Positions 26,458 to 34,990 of a stretch of DNA of 64,000 nucleotides are shown piece by piece. The notes beneath the pieces were generated by a model. That model was not told where the DNA came from. It did no database searches and saw nothing but the letters and a program-made list of their open reading frames with translations. Origin of the DNA: Rhodospirillales bacterium. Its GTDB lineage: Bacteria; Pseudomonadota; Alphaproteobacteria; Rhodospirillales; Defluviicoccaceae. The DNA lies in contig JADJRE010000005.1 in the NCBI GenBank assembly GCA_016712375.1, forward strand, positions 186,001 through 250,000, written 5' to 3'. The translations under genes were made by a program, and so were the position numbers. The stretch's first letter is position 1; the number at the start of each line of letters is the position of its first letter.

Positions 26458-26482
26458 GCAAAGACGGGTAACTTTGCCCGTA
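26458..26482. terminator. Hairpin between convergent genes
   Basis: GCAAAG/CTTTGC and, alternatively, ACGGG/CCCGT can form short stems in the 50-base gap between the CoA transferase and the Pat-like gene. The position suits a shared terminator. The stems are short and exclude each other. Confidence 0.3.
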
Positions 26483-26497
26483 GCAGGCATGGCACAC

Positions 26498-29176
26498 TCA
26501 CAGCCGCAGGAGGACCTCGATAATGCTTGGCTCGTCGATCATTGGCGTTTGTTCGAAATGGAAAAGATCGCATAGGCGTAGCATGGGCCTGTTTTCGCGC
26601 AGCACGTCGCCGACGACCTCCTTTAACCCCTTGGCGCGGCTGTAATCGATCATCCGGCGCATCAGCAACGGTCCGAAGCCCAGACCCGCCATGTCGCTGC
26701 GCAGCATGATCGCGAATTCTCCCCGTTCGCCGTCCGAATCAGCAGTAATGTTGACAGCGCCAAATACGTCGCTGCGACCGGGCGCTCCCGGTTCCGCCAG
26801 CACCAGCGCCATTTCCCGATCGTAATCGATCTGCGTCAATCTCGCCGCTAACGGATGGCTGAGGGCCCTCTTCGGTGCGAAGAAGCGCATCCTGATGTCT
26901 TCTGGGGACATTCTTGCGAACAATCGCTGGAAGGCCGGTTCATCCTCCGGCCGAACCGGCCGCAATAGAAATCGCCGGCCATCGGGCAGCGCGATTTCCT
27001 CTTCCAACTCGCTTGGACAAGGACAGATCGCCAACCGATTTGCTGCCGGCTCATCCGTGTGACGGATGCGAAGCCGTGCATCCAAAGCAAGTACGCCGAA
27101 TTCGTCGGCCAGCAATGGATTGATGTCCAGTTCGACCACTGCTGCAATATCAATTATCAGTTGGGAGATTTTTAGCAGGGTGACTGCGATCTCTTCTATT
27201 GCTCCCGCCGATCGATCCCGAACTCCTTTCAACAAGCTGAAAATGCGCGTACGGGATATTACTTCGTGACAAAGGTGCATATTCAGCGGTGGCAGCGCCA
27301 AGGCGGTATCGTTGATGATCTCGGTCGCAGTGCCCCCGTGGCCGAACAGGATCACTGGCCCGAATTGCGCGTCTTCGCTCACGCCGACGATCAGCTCGAA
27401 AGCGCCGGTCCGTTTGACCATCGGCTGCACGGTGAATCCATCAATGCGAGCTTCCGGCAATCGACTGCGAACTCGTTCGAGCATCGATTCGGCGGCGGCG
27501 CGGACTGCCGCCGGCGTCTGCAGGTCGAGGATCACGCCATTCACATCGGACTTATGAGTGATGTCGGGCGACAGAATTTTCAGCACCACGGGGACGGCAA
27601 ACGACGCCGCAACCCGGGCAGCCGTTTGCGGATCTGCGGCGGTTCGCGTCGGCACCACCGGGATCCGATAGGCGTCCAGCACGGCTTTGGCTTCCGGCTC
27701 GGTCAACCATTGGCGACCGTCTGCGAGCGCCTCTTCGATTACCCGTCCCGCCGCCGCGGTGTCAGGGGTGAACTGCTCTGGGATCGACGGCGGCGTCTGC
27801 ATCAACATTTCTTGATTTCGCCGGTAGTTCAGCATGTCGATGAAAGCTCTTACCGCTCGTTCCGGCGTGAAGTAGGTGGGAATGCGATGCGCCGAGAACA
27901 TCCGTCGGGATGCATTCGCCGCATCCTCGCCCAGCCAGCAGGTGAGAAGGCAGCGTTTGCTCTTGGCAGCCACATCGATCACGGCTTGGGCGGCGTCCTC
28001 CCCAGAAGAGACGGCGGTCGGGCATTTCAACACCAGCACCGCATCGATGTTCGGATCTTGCAATACGAGTTGGAGCGCGCGGCCATACCGCTCGCCTGTC
28101 GCGTCGCCCAGAATGTCGACCGGATTTCCGTGCGACCAAGCCGGTGGCAAAATCGCGTTGAGCTTCTGTACGGTTTCGGCGCTCAGTTCGGCGAGCCGCC
28201 CGCCACGTGTCAGCAGCGCGTCTGTGGCCATAATGCCAATGCCGCCGCCATTGGTTAGAATGGCCAGTCGGTCACCCTTCGGCGTTCCCCCCATTTCCAG
28301 CGTCTCAACGGCGCCGAACAGGTCTCCAATGTCGTTCACGCGCAACATTCCGGCACGCCGGAAGGCGGCATCGAAGACAGCGTCAGCGCCGGCCATCGCT
28401 CCGGTGTGTGAGGCAACGGCGCCGGCTGATGCGGGGTGACGGCCGGCCTTGATTACGACCACCGGCTTTAGACGCGCCGCGGCTCGCGCCGCCGACATGA
28501 ATTTGCGGGCGTGAGTGATTGCCTCGACATACAGCAAAACGCCGCGCACCTCAGGCTCGCGGGCGAGATAGTCGAGCATGTCGCCGAAATCCACGTCGCT
28601 CATATCGCCGAGCGAGACGATGTGCGAGAAGCCGATGCTGCGGGCCGAAGCCCAGTCGAGCACCGAGGTCGCGATCGCTCCCGACTGAGCAACAAACGCG
28701 AGGTGACCAGGTTGTGGCGCAATGTGCGCGAAGCCGGCGTTGAGCCCCAGCTTGGGAACCATTACCCCGATGCAGTTCGGGCCGACGATGCGAAGGCCAT
28801 GCCGGCCCGCTGCCTCCAACATAGCCCGGCGCAGGCTCTCGCCGGCAGCGTCGCCGCCTTCACCAAACCCAGCGGTGATAACCACGGCGCCGCGGGTACC
28901 GAGCGCTGCAAACTTTGCGATGAGGTCCGGCACCGTCGCTGGGGGTGTCGCGATCACCACCAACTCCGGCACCTCCGGCAACGCCGAGGCATCAGCGTAG
29001 GTCAACACACCTTCGATTGCCCGATATCGGGGATTGACTGGCATGATGGGTCCTGCGAAGCCGGCGTTGAACAGATTGCGGGTTAGCACCGCCCCCAACG
29101 AGCCCTTTTCCTTGCTGGCGCCGACCAGTGCCATCGATCTCGGTTTGAAAAGACGCTCGAGATTGCGGATGCTCAT
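26498..29176 (-). CDS. ADP-forming acyl-CoA synthetase/GNAT fusion (Pat/PatZ-like protein acetyltransferase)
   Basis: This 892-aa protein combines an NDP-forming acyl-CoA synthetase with a GNAT domain. The CoA-binding domain is at about 1-135 (PRSMALVGASKEKGSLG). Succinyl-CoA-ligase-like domains at about 140-460 carry the conserved His in SHTGAMAG. An ATP-grasp domain lies at about 485-705 (VPVVLKILSPDITHKSDVNG, VELDINPLLAD) and a C-terminal GNAT at about 740-892. In Pat/PatZ enzymes the synthetase part senses CoA metabolites and the GNAT acetylates lysines, notably on acetyl-CoA synthetase. An Acs-like gene lies divergently next door, a suggestive pairing. Confidence 0.92.
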   Translation of the reverse strand: MSIRNLERLFKPRSMALVGASKEKGSLGAVLTRNLFNAGFAGPIMPVNPRYRAIEGVLTYADASALPEVPELVVIATPPATVPDLIAKFAALGTRGAVVITAGFGEGGDAAGESLRRAMLEAAGRHGLRIVGPNCIGVMVPKLGLNAGFAHIAPQPGHLAFVAQSGAIATSVLDWASARSIGFSHIVSLGDMSDVDFGDMLDYLAREPEVRGVLLYVEAITHARKFMSAARAAARLKPVVVIKAGRHPASAGAVASHTGAMAGADAVFDAAFRRAGMLRVNDIGDLFGAVETLEMGGTPKGDRLAILTNGGGIGIMATDALLTRGGRLAELSAETVQKLNAILPPAWSHGNPVDILGDATGERYGRALQLVLQDPNIDAVLVLKCPTAVSSGEDAAQAVIDVAAKSKRCLLTCWLGEDAANASRRMFSAHRIPTYFTPERAVRAFIDMLNYRRNQEMLMQTPPSIPEQFTPDTAAAGRVIEEALADGRQWLTEPEAKAVLDAYRIPVVPTRTAADPQTAARVAASFAVPVVLKILSPDITHKSDVNGVILDLQTPAAVRAAAESMLERVRSRLPEARIDGFTVQPMVKRTGAFELIVGVSEDAQFGPVILFGHGGTATEIINDTALALPPLNMHLCHEVISRTRIFSLLKGVRDRSAGAIEEIAVTLLKISQLIIDIAAVVELDINPLLADEFGVLALDARLRIRHTDEPAANRLAICPCPSELEEEIALPDGRRFLLRPVRPEDEPAFQRLFARMSPEDIRMRFFAPKRALSHPLAARLTQIDYDREMALVLAEPGAPGRSDVFGAVNITADSDGERGEFAIMLRSDMAGLGFGPLLMRRMIDYSRAKGLKEVVGDVLRENRPMLRLCDLFHFEQTPMIDEPSIIEVLLRL

Positions 29177-29252
29177 TCCATGGAACTCCCAGTCGTTGTC
29201 GGGTTCCGCCGGTCAACTGGTACTTACTCGATACCAGCGAAGGGAGACAGGG

Positions 29253-30977
29253 ATGGATGTCTGGGAAGAGGCTCGTCGGCACCTTGATGGTCTACCGGGT
29301 GGCGCAGGCCTGAACATCGCCTACGAGGCGGTGGACCGACATGTCGCACATGGCAGGGGCGAGCATGCCGCCTTCCGCTTCGTCAGCCCGGACATGAAGG
29401 TCCGCAGCATGAGCTATGCTGAGCTGGCGCAAGCCAGCAACCGCTTCGCTAACGTGTTGCGCGACCTGCGTATTGGTGCAGGCGAAACGGTGTTTTCCTT
29501 CGCCGGACGTATACCCGAACTCTACATCATGGCGGTTGGTGCACTTAAGGCGCGGGCCGTTTTCTCGGCCTTGTACGCCAACTTCGGGGAAGAGCCGATC
29601 CGTACCCGCCTGTCGAAGGGAGGCGGAAGGCTTCTGCTGACCACGGCACCGCTGTACGAGCGGCGCATCGCCGCGATGCGCTCGTCACTGCCGATGCTGC
29701 GGCACGTTATCATCGGCGGACATGAGGTGGCTCCAGCAGAGACACTTGGGTTCGACGCGCTTATGGCCGCGGCCAGCGATACCTTCGAAATCGCGCCCAC
29801 GGATCCCGAAGACACAACCTTCGTGCACTTTACCAGTGGCACCACTGGATCCCCAAAAGGAGCGCTGCACGTCCATGCCGCAGCGGTCGCTCTTTATGCC
29901 TCGGCATCGAGCGTGTTCGATCTCAAGCCCGACGACATCTACTGGTGTACTGCGGATCCAGGTTGGGTCACCGGCATCTCGTATGGGCTTGTCGCTCCGC
30001 TGCTGCACGGTGTAACCGCGGTCGTCGACGAGGGCGAATTTGATCGAACGCGCTGGTACCGGATCACCCACGACCAGCGAATCACAGTTTTGTACACGGC
30101 TCCAACCGCGATACGAATGCTGATGAAGGCGGGAGCGCGGCTCGCCCGTTCATTTGATCTCGGCTCACTGCGGCTGATCGTCAGCGCTGGCGAAGCGCTC
30201 AGTCCGGAGGCGGTCCGTTGGGGCCGTCAGGCGCTTGGCCTGGACATTCACGATACGTGGTGGCAGACCGAAACCGGCTCGATCATCATCGGCACAGAAG
30301 CCCATGACGACGTTCACCTGGGACTCATGGGCAAGACACTGGCCGGCGTCGAAACAGCTGTGGCGCGGCGCCAAACCGACGGTAGCTTGCAGTTCGTCGG
30401 CGAGTCAGACAGGGTGGGAGAATTGGTACTCAAGGCCGGCTGGCCATCGATGTTTCGCGGCTATATCGGCGAGCCAGACCGCTATGCCAAGTGTTTCGCC
30501 GGTGGCTGGTACCTTACCGGTGATCTCGTCTGCCACGATGCCGAGGGCCGGTTTTCATTCGTGAGTCGCGGGGACGAGCTGATCAAGTCGGCTGGCCATC
30601 TTATCGGACCCTACGAGGTCGAGAGCAGCCTCGTTGAACATCCCGCCATTGCGGAAGCGGCGGCGATCGGCAAACCGGATCCCCTGGTCGGTGAGGTGGT
30701 TAAAGCCTTCGTCACACTTCGAGAAGACCACATCCCCAGCGAGGAATTGCGGCTCGACCTGCTGGCGTTCGCCCGGCAACGGCTCGGACCCGCGCTAGCG
30801 CCGCGTGAAATTGCTTTTTGCCGCTCACTTCCAAAAACGAGGAATGGCAAGATCATGCGGCAGGTATTGCGGGCGCGGGAACTGGGGGTGCCTGAAGGTG
30901 ATTTAGCCGGTGTAGAAGCCCCGGAGCCGACGCCGGAGGTTGAGCTGAGAGCAGCGAAAGGTCAGCAGCAGCCGTGA
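29253..30977 (+). CDS. Acetyl-CoA synthetase-like AMP-forming ligase
   Basis: A 574-aa ANL enzyme close to acetyl/propionyl-CoA synthetases. The phosphate loop FTSGTTGSPKG is at about 193-203, WCTADPGWVTGISYG and DTWWQTETGS are Acs hallmarks, then GWYLTGDLVCHDAEG, and the catalytic, acetylatable lysine is in TRNGKIMR near the C-terminus. The ATG at 29253 follows AGGGAGACAGG. Frames further upstream are shadows of the divergent Pat gene. Its stop overlaps the GTG start of an acyl carrier protein, an unusual partner that suggests the product might be transferred to the carrier. Confidence 0.9.
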   Translation: MDVWEEARRHLDGLPGGAGLNIAYEAVDRHVAHGRGEHAAFRFVSPDMKVRSMSYAELAQASNRFANVLRDLRIGAGETVFSFAGRIPELYIMAVGALKARAVFSALYANFGEEPIRTRLSKGGGRLLLTTAPLYERRIAAMRSSLPMLRHVIIGGHEVAPAETLGFDALMAAASDTFEIAPTDPEDTTFVHFTSGTTGSPKGALHVHAAAVALYASASSVFDLKPDDIYWCTADPGWVTGISYGLVAPLLHGVTAVVDEGEFDRTRWYRITHDQRITVLYTAPTAIRMLMKAGARLARSFDLGSLRLIVSAGEALSPEAVRWGRQALGLDIHDTWWQTETGSIIIGTEAHDDVHLGLMGKTLAGVETAVARRQTDGSLQFVGESDRVGELVLKAGWPSMFRGYIGEPDRYAKCFAGGWYLTGDLVCHDAEGRFSFVSRGDELIKSAGHLIGPYEVESSLVEHPAIAEAAAIGKPDPLVGEVVKAFVTLREDHIPSEELRLDLLAFARQRLGPALAPREIAFCRSLPKTRNGKIMRQVLRARELGVPEGDLAGVEAPEPTPEVELRAAKGQQQP

Positions 30978-31228
30978 ATCAGGAACAGTGGTTGCGACGA
31001 GAAATCCTCGAAGCGCTAACAATGGTCGCGCCCGAGACGGATACAGATGCGCTCAACTCGACTTCCAGCTTTCGCGATCAGTTAGGGATCGATTCAATCG
31101 ACCACCTGAATTTCATCATTGGCTTGGAGAAACGCCTGGATGTGCGAATCGCTGAAGCCGACCATCACAAGTTATCCAGCTTACAGGGTTGCCTGGACTA
31201 CCTTCAGCGGGTCCTGAAGGCGGCGTAA
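30974..31228 (+). CDS. Acyl carrier protein (stand-alone)
   Basis: An 84-aa four-helix carrier. The phosphopantetheine attachment Ser41 is in LGIDSIDHLN, a close match to the DS(L/I) motif. The GTG start overlaps the ligase stop (GTGA), so the two are translationally coupled. It is probably a dedicated carrier rather than the housekeeping fatty-acid AcpP, which is typically within fabD-fabG-acpP-fabF. Note DSIDH in place of the common DSLD(T/V). Confidence 0.88.
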   Translation: MNQEQWLRREILEALTMVAPETDTDALNSTSSFRDQLGIDSIDHLNFIIGLEKRLDVRIAEADHHKLSSLQGCLDYLQRVLKAA

Positions 31229-31261
31229 AGATCCGCGCAGCAATAGAAAATTCTTTTATCT

Positions 31262-31319
31262 ATCAGAAGGTTGCCTCCACGCAAAACGAGCTGCCCTTGT
31301 CCAGGCAACTGCTTCTGAT
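31262..31319 (+). terminator. Hairpin between ACP and L,D-transpeptidase genes
   Basis: Arms 31262-31276 and 31303-31319 pair over 15 bp with a 2-base bulge (ATCAGAAG..GTTGCCT), enclosing a 26-base loop. It lies 33 bases after the ACP stop. It may end that transcript or be an mRNA regulatory structure upstream of the transpeptidase. No U-tract follows. Confidence 0.45.
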
Positions 31320-31376
31320 GGTGCCACGCGCCGGCCTCCCTTATATAGTCGAGTTGTTGGCTGAAGGGTCACCTCC

Positions 31377-31877
31377 ATGATTGCGGCAATTTTGTTGTCG
31401 ATACTACTGCTTGTCGGGTCAAGCGGCCCCCTGTCGGCGAGCCCGGCCGCTGGGCCGGCAGATCGCGTGCTTGTTGTCAAAAGCGAGCGTATGCTTTTTT
31501 TGTTGCGGGATGATCACGTGATCGCGAGCTATCCCATCGCTCTGGGACGGTCTCCGGTGGGGCATAAAGTGTTTCAGGGAGATGGGCGAACGCCCGAGGG
31601 ATTGTACACGCTCGACCGGCGTAACGCGGGGAGCCGCTTCTACAGGTCAATCCGCATTTCCTATCCGAGTCCCCGCGATTACGCCGAAGCACGGAAATAC
31701 GGCGAGCAGCCGGGCGGTTTGGTGATGATCCATGGGCAATCGGACGACTCTGGCTCTGGCTACTACGGCAGACGTAAATCGGATTGGACAGAAGGTTGTA
31801 TCGCCGTCAGCAACGCTGAAATGGATGAGATCTGGGCGTCTACCAACGAGGGCACGCCGATTGAGATCCTTCCGTGA
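31377..31877 (+). CDS. L,D-transpeptidase (YkuD family)
   Basis: A periplasmic cross-linking or anchoring enzyme of 166 aa. An N-terminal signal peptide (about 1-25) is followed by VLVVKSERMLFLLRDDHVIASYPIALG and the catalytic motif with His119 (MIHGQ) and Cys141 in SDWTEGCIAVSN. The length is that of a minimal YkuD protein with no LysM domain. An Lpp-like lipoprotein with a C-terminal lysine lies 145 bases downstream. In enterobacteria, such enzymes attach that lysine to peptidoglycan. Confidence 0.92.
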   Translation: MIAAILLSILLLVGSSGPLSASPAAGPADRVLVVKSERMLFLLRDDHVIASYPIALGRSPVGHKVFQGDGRTPEGLYTLDRRNAGSRFYRSIRISYPSPRDYAEARKYGEQPGGLVMIHGQSDDSGSGYYGRRKSDWTEGCIAVSNAEMDEIWASTNEGTPIEILP

Positions 31878-32022
31878 CTCGCTCTGCTGAAACGCTAGGC
31901 TTCCTTCGCCTTTCTCCGCATCTTGCGCTTGATTATTTCCCGAATCATATACATAACCGATTGGGCGCGGGATATTCCGCGCCCTCTGCACATCATCTTT
32001 CAGCGATTATCGCGAGGGGATC

Positions 32023-32331
32023 ATGAAGAAGGCTTACCGTAAAGTCCTGCCGGCCGTGCTGCTGGCGAGCACCTTCGCCGTCGGTGCTTGCGCGTCGTCG
32101 AGCGAAGTTGATGACCTCAAAGCGAGCGTCAACACGCTGCAGCGCGACGTTGCTGGGCTGAAATCCGATACCGCCGCAGCGCGTGCCGAATCGGCGAAAG
32201 CTGCTCAGGAGGCCCGTTCCGCAGCGGCAGCCGCGCAGCAGGCAGCAGCCGAAGCGAAAGCGGCTGCGAATGCCGCTACCGCCGCGTCCGACAAGTCCGA
32301 CCGGATGTTCCAGAAGTCGCTGCGCAAGTAG
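32023..32331 (+). CDS. Braun-type (Lpp/OprI-like) outer-membrane lipoprotein
   Basis: A 102-aa lipoprotein. The signal peptide ends in the lipobox VGAC with acylated Cys23. The mature start CASSSEVDDLKASVNTLQRDV mirrors the Lpp start in spacing and heptads. The body is an Ala-rich coiled coil with eleven-residue-like Ala repeats (AAQEARSAAAAAQQAAAEAK). The last residues MFQKSLRK end in Lys, as in Lpp, where that Lys is joined to peptidoglycan. Together with the upstream L,D-transpeptidase it probably tethers the outer membrane to the wall. GAGGGGATC precedes the ATG. Confidence 0.85.
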   Translation: MKKAYRKVLPAVLLASTFAVGACASSSEVDDLKASVNTLQRDVAGLKSDTAAARAESAKAAQEARSAAAAAQQAAAEAKAAANAATAASDKSDRMFQKSLRK

Positions 32332-32353
32332 CGGCACACTGGTTTTCGTCGCA

Positions 32354-32378
32354 GGTGGTCCGCCGACCGGCGGACACC
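32354..32378 (+). terminator. Hairpin after the lipoprotein gene
   Basis: GGTGGTCCGCC pairs with GGCGGACACC (10 bp with one bulged G) around a GACC loop, 22 bases after the lipoprotein stop. This is a probable intrinsic terminator, although no U-run follows. Confidence 0.5.
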
Positions 32379-32394
32379 TAGCGCCGTAACTACT

Positions 32395-32437
32395 CCTCGT
32401 CGAGGGCTTCGGGGGTTCCCTCTGGCACTCGACGAGG
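32395..32437. terminator. Second hairpin, 10-bp perfect stem
   Basis: CCTCGTCGAG (32395-32404) and CTCGACGAGG (32428-32437) are perfect inverse complements around a 23-base loop. It could be a second terminator or a boundary of the accessory island. Confidence 0.4.
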
Positions 32438-32643
32438 CGGAAGCCGCTCCGGGCTCCGACATCTGACAGCGCACCCTCTCGATCTCATCGCATCTCGACC
32501 GCATGGACGCACGGGCTTGCCCGGCTCGTCCGCCACTCGCGGTACCTGATCGCCTTTTAGTAGCAGGCTTGATGGATCGCCGCTTGCTGTTTCACCAAAA
32601 CAGCGCACAGCCTCAGACCACGGTGCATGCTAGGAATAAAAAC

Positions 32644-32672
32644 TTGAATATAAGTCTATTGGGTGCTATGGT
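32644..32672 (+). promoter_or_regulatory. Candidate sigma-70 promoter for the tail genes
   Basis: TTGAAT (32644-32649) and TATGGT (32667-32672) are spaced 17 bases apart, 66 bases before the tail-fibre ATG at 32738. The surroundings are AT-rich. This is a pattern match only. Confidence 0.35.
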
Positions 32673-33816
32673 CCTAGTGCTGGGGCGGCCTTCCGGTTGG
32701 TCCTCGCATCGACCCGACAGCCATCGAGGAACAATCGATGCCCACTCGCATACAGATTCGCCGTAGCGCCGCTTCCGATTGGGAGACCGCGAACCCTGTC
32801 CTCGCCGACGGGGAGATTGGTCTGGAAAACGATACTGGCAGGCTGAAGATAGGGGATGCTGCTACCCCGTGGCGGGGACTCCGTTATTCCGTCGAGAAAG
32901 CTTTCTCCGCCGCCGATAAAAGCAAGCTCGATGCTATTCAACCGGAAGCGACATCGGCGGGGGCCATAGGCGACCTTCATGCTGGCCGTACCGACAACCC
33001 GCATGCCACAACGGCTGCGCAAATCGGCGCCGAGCCGGGCGGGACGGTTGCGGCTCACGCGCTCAGCGCGAATGCCCATTCGGTCGGCAACATTACGGGG
33101 CTGCAGGCGGCACTGGATAGCAAACTCAGCACCCTTTCGTTGCAAAAAGGATGGTGATACACCCCGTCAGATCAGGGGATAAACCTCGCTGGCGCCGCGT
33201 CGATTACGTCTGTCGCAGGGGGCGTGGCCACCCTGGCATTCTCGGAGGCGGCGGTTGAACCACAGGAACTCGTAAACAGCGGTGCCGTCACCTCCTCAAT
33301 ATGTTTGGTTGACGGTACAGCGACATCTGTATCACTCCCATCTCCAAATACAGGCGTGAAGTACACAACAATCAAAAACAGGTGTGCCGCATCCGTAAAC
33401 GTTGTTGGTTCGGTGAGTCCTCTTTCATATGTGCAGGGTGTGCAACTCGATACGTCATCACTAACCGCGTCGCGTGTCATAGCGTCAAGGGCGTATAGTG
33501 GGATCGCCAACGGCAAATACCTTATGCTGTCCGTCATCGTCAAGCCAGACGTACAGAATTCCAGGAATACGGTCTTATTCAGTAACAATGCCGGCCTTGG
33601 TGCAAACGGCGTTGACGTAACGTTGTTTGCAAACGCTGCGAACGAGAAATCAAAATCACTTGATATCCGGGCGAGCAATGGGGCGGCGGCGACTATCGTA
33701 GATGTGAGATACAATATAAGCCAGGGCACCACGCAGCATTGGCTGATTTCCGTGGACCTGTCTGTTCCGAGAGTACAATTTGCGATAAACGGGGTGCTTC
33801 AAACGCCCTACTACAA

Positions 33817-33824
33817 CGTGTTTC
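33817..33824. repeat. Target-site duplication, left
   Basis: CGTGTTTC directly abuts the left IS end and is repeated exactly at 35861-35868. Eight-base duplication is the rule for IS1595-family insertions. Confidence 0.93.
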
Positions 33825-33849
33825 GGGAACTATCCGGTTGACGTACCAA
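33825..33849 (+). repeat. Left terminal inverted repeat of the IS (25 bp)
   Basis: This is the exact inverse complement of 35836-35860. It begins GGGAAC at the outer end. Confidence 0.93.
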
Positions 33850-33891
33850 GCCCCATGATGTAGCCTTTTCCTCGTTCTTGAGGATCGACAC

Positions 33892-34815
33892 ATGCCGAAG
33901 CTTGATCTGCGCAACCCGATATTCCACGACGATGATGCCGCGCGCGAACACCTTGAGGGACTGTTGTGGCCCGATGGTCCAGTTTGCCCACGCTGCGGCG
34001 TGATGGGCGACCGGATCACTAAGCTACAGGGCAAGAGCACGCGCCCTGGCGTCCACAAGTGCAAGGACTGCCGCAAGCCGTTCAGTGTTACGGTCGGAAC
34101 CGTGATGGAACGGTCGCACATTCCGCTGTCAAAGTGGGCTCTAGCGGCGCAACTGATGTCGTCCAGCAAGAAAGGCATGAGCGCGCTTCAGCTTCACCGG
34201 ATGCTCGGCACAAACTACGAAACGGCGTGGTTCCTGTTCCATCGTCTGCGGGAGGCCGCGAGTGACCCGTCGTCTCCGCCCATTGGCGGAGAAAACAAAG
34301 TCATCGAAGCCGATGAAACGTTTGTTGGCGGCAAGGCCAAGAACAAGGCATTCGGTCCGCCGCCGAAGAAAATGGCCGTATTCACGCTGATTGAACGCGA
34401 CGGCGAAGCGCGCTCGCGCCACGTTCCCGACGTCACAGCAAAGACGCTTCGTGAATCACTCGTGACGCAGGCCGATCGCAAGTCGTACCTCATGACGGAC
34501 GAGGCCCCGACCTACGTGAAAGTTGGCCGAGAGTTCGCCGGCCACGGTAGCGTAAACCACAGCGCCGACGAATATGTGCGCGGCGGCTTCTGGCACACCA
34601 ATACGGCGGAAGGCTACTTCGCTATCCTGAAGCGTGGCGTCTACGGCGCGTTCCACAGCGTGAGTGAAGCGCACCTGTCTCGTTACCTCGCGGAGTTCGA
34701 TTTCCGTTACAATCGCCGCGACATGACCGACGCGGAGCGTGCTGCCGATCTGTTACGCGGCGCCAAAGGCAAGCGCCTACTGTATCGGCGGCCTGACCGA
34801 GCCGCGCACGCCTAA
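33892..34815 (+). CDS. IS1595-family (ISXO2-like) transposase
   Basis: A 307-aa transposase. The N-terminal zinc ribbon is visible as CPRCG (about 35-39) and CKDCRKPF (about 59-66). The DDE/DDN core includes the first Asp in VIEADETFVGGKAKNK, the second in YLMTDEAPTYV, and the HTNTAEGYFAILKRGVYGAFH signature typical of ISXO2-like domains. The reading frame is intact, so the element may still be mobile. The gene starts 43 bases inside the left repeat. Confidence 0.95.
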   Translation: MPKLDLRNPIFHDDDAAREHLEGLLWPDGPVCPRCGVMGDRITKLQGKSTRPGVHKCKDCRKPFSVTVGTVMERSHIPLSKWALAAQLMSSSKKGMSALQLHRMLGTNYETAWFLFHRLREAASDPSSPPIGGENKVIEADETFVGGKAKNKAFGPPPKKMAVFTLIERDGEARSRHVPDVTAKTLRESLVTQADRKSYLMTDEAPTYVKVGREFAGHGSVNHSADEYVRGGFWHTNTAEGYFAILKRGVYGAFHSVSEAHLSRYLAEFDFRYNRRDMTDAERAADLLRGAKGKRLLYRRPDRAAHA

Positions 34816-34990
34816 GCAGAAGGCTCGCGCCTTTCTGCGCTGGCGCGATCCCCCCGAATCTGAGTAGCCTTATCATCGTCGCCGCCTCGCTTCGGGCGCG
34901 GCTGAGGGGGCGTTTTCAGCAAGCGCAGCAACAGCGCGTCGCGCCGGTGCCCATCCTCATCATCCTGTTCGCTCATCCAGGAGCGCTCCA

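Larger units (their letters stand above)
32332..32737. other. Intergenic region with hairpins and promoter
   Basis: These 406 bases separate the lipoprotein gene from the phage-tail island. They hold two hairpins (32354-32378 and 32395-32437) and a sigma-70-like promoter (32644-32672). The last 120 bases before the tail gene are AT-richer. No convincing gene is seen. Confidence 0.5.
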
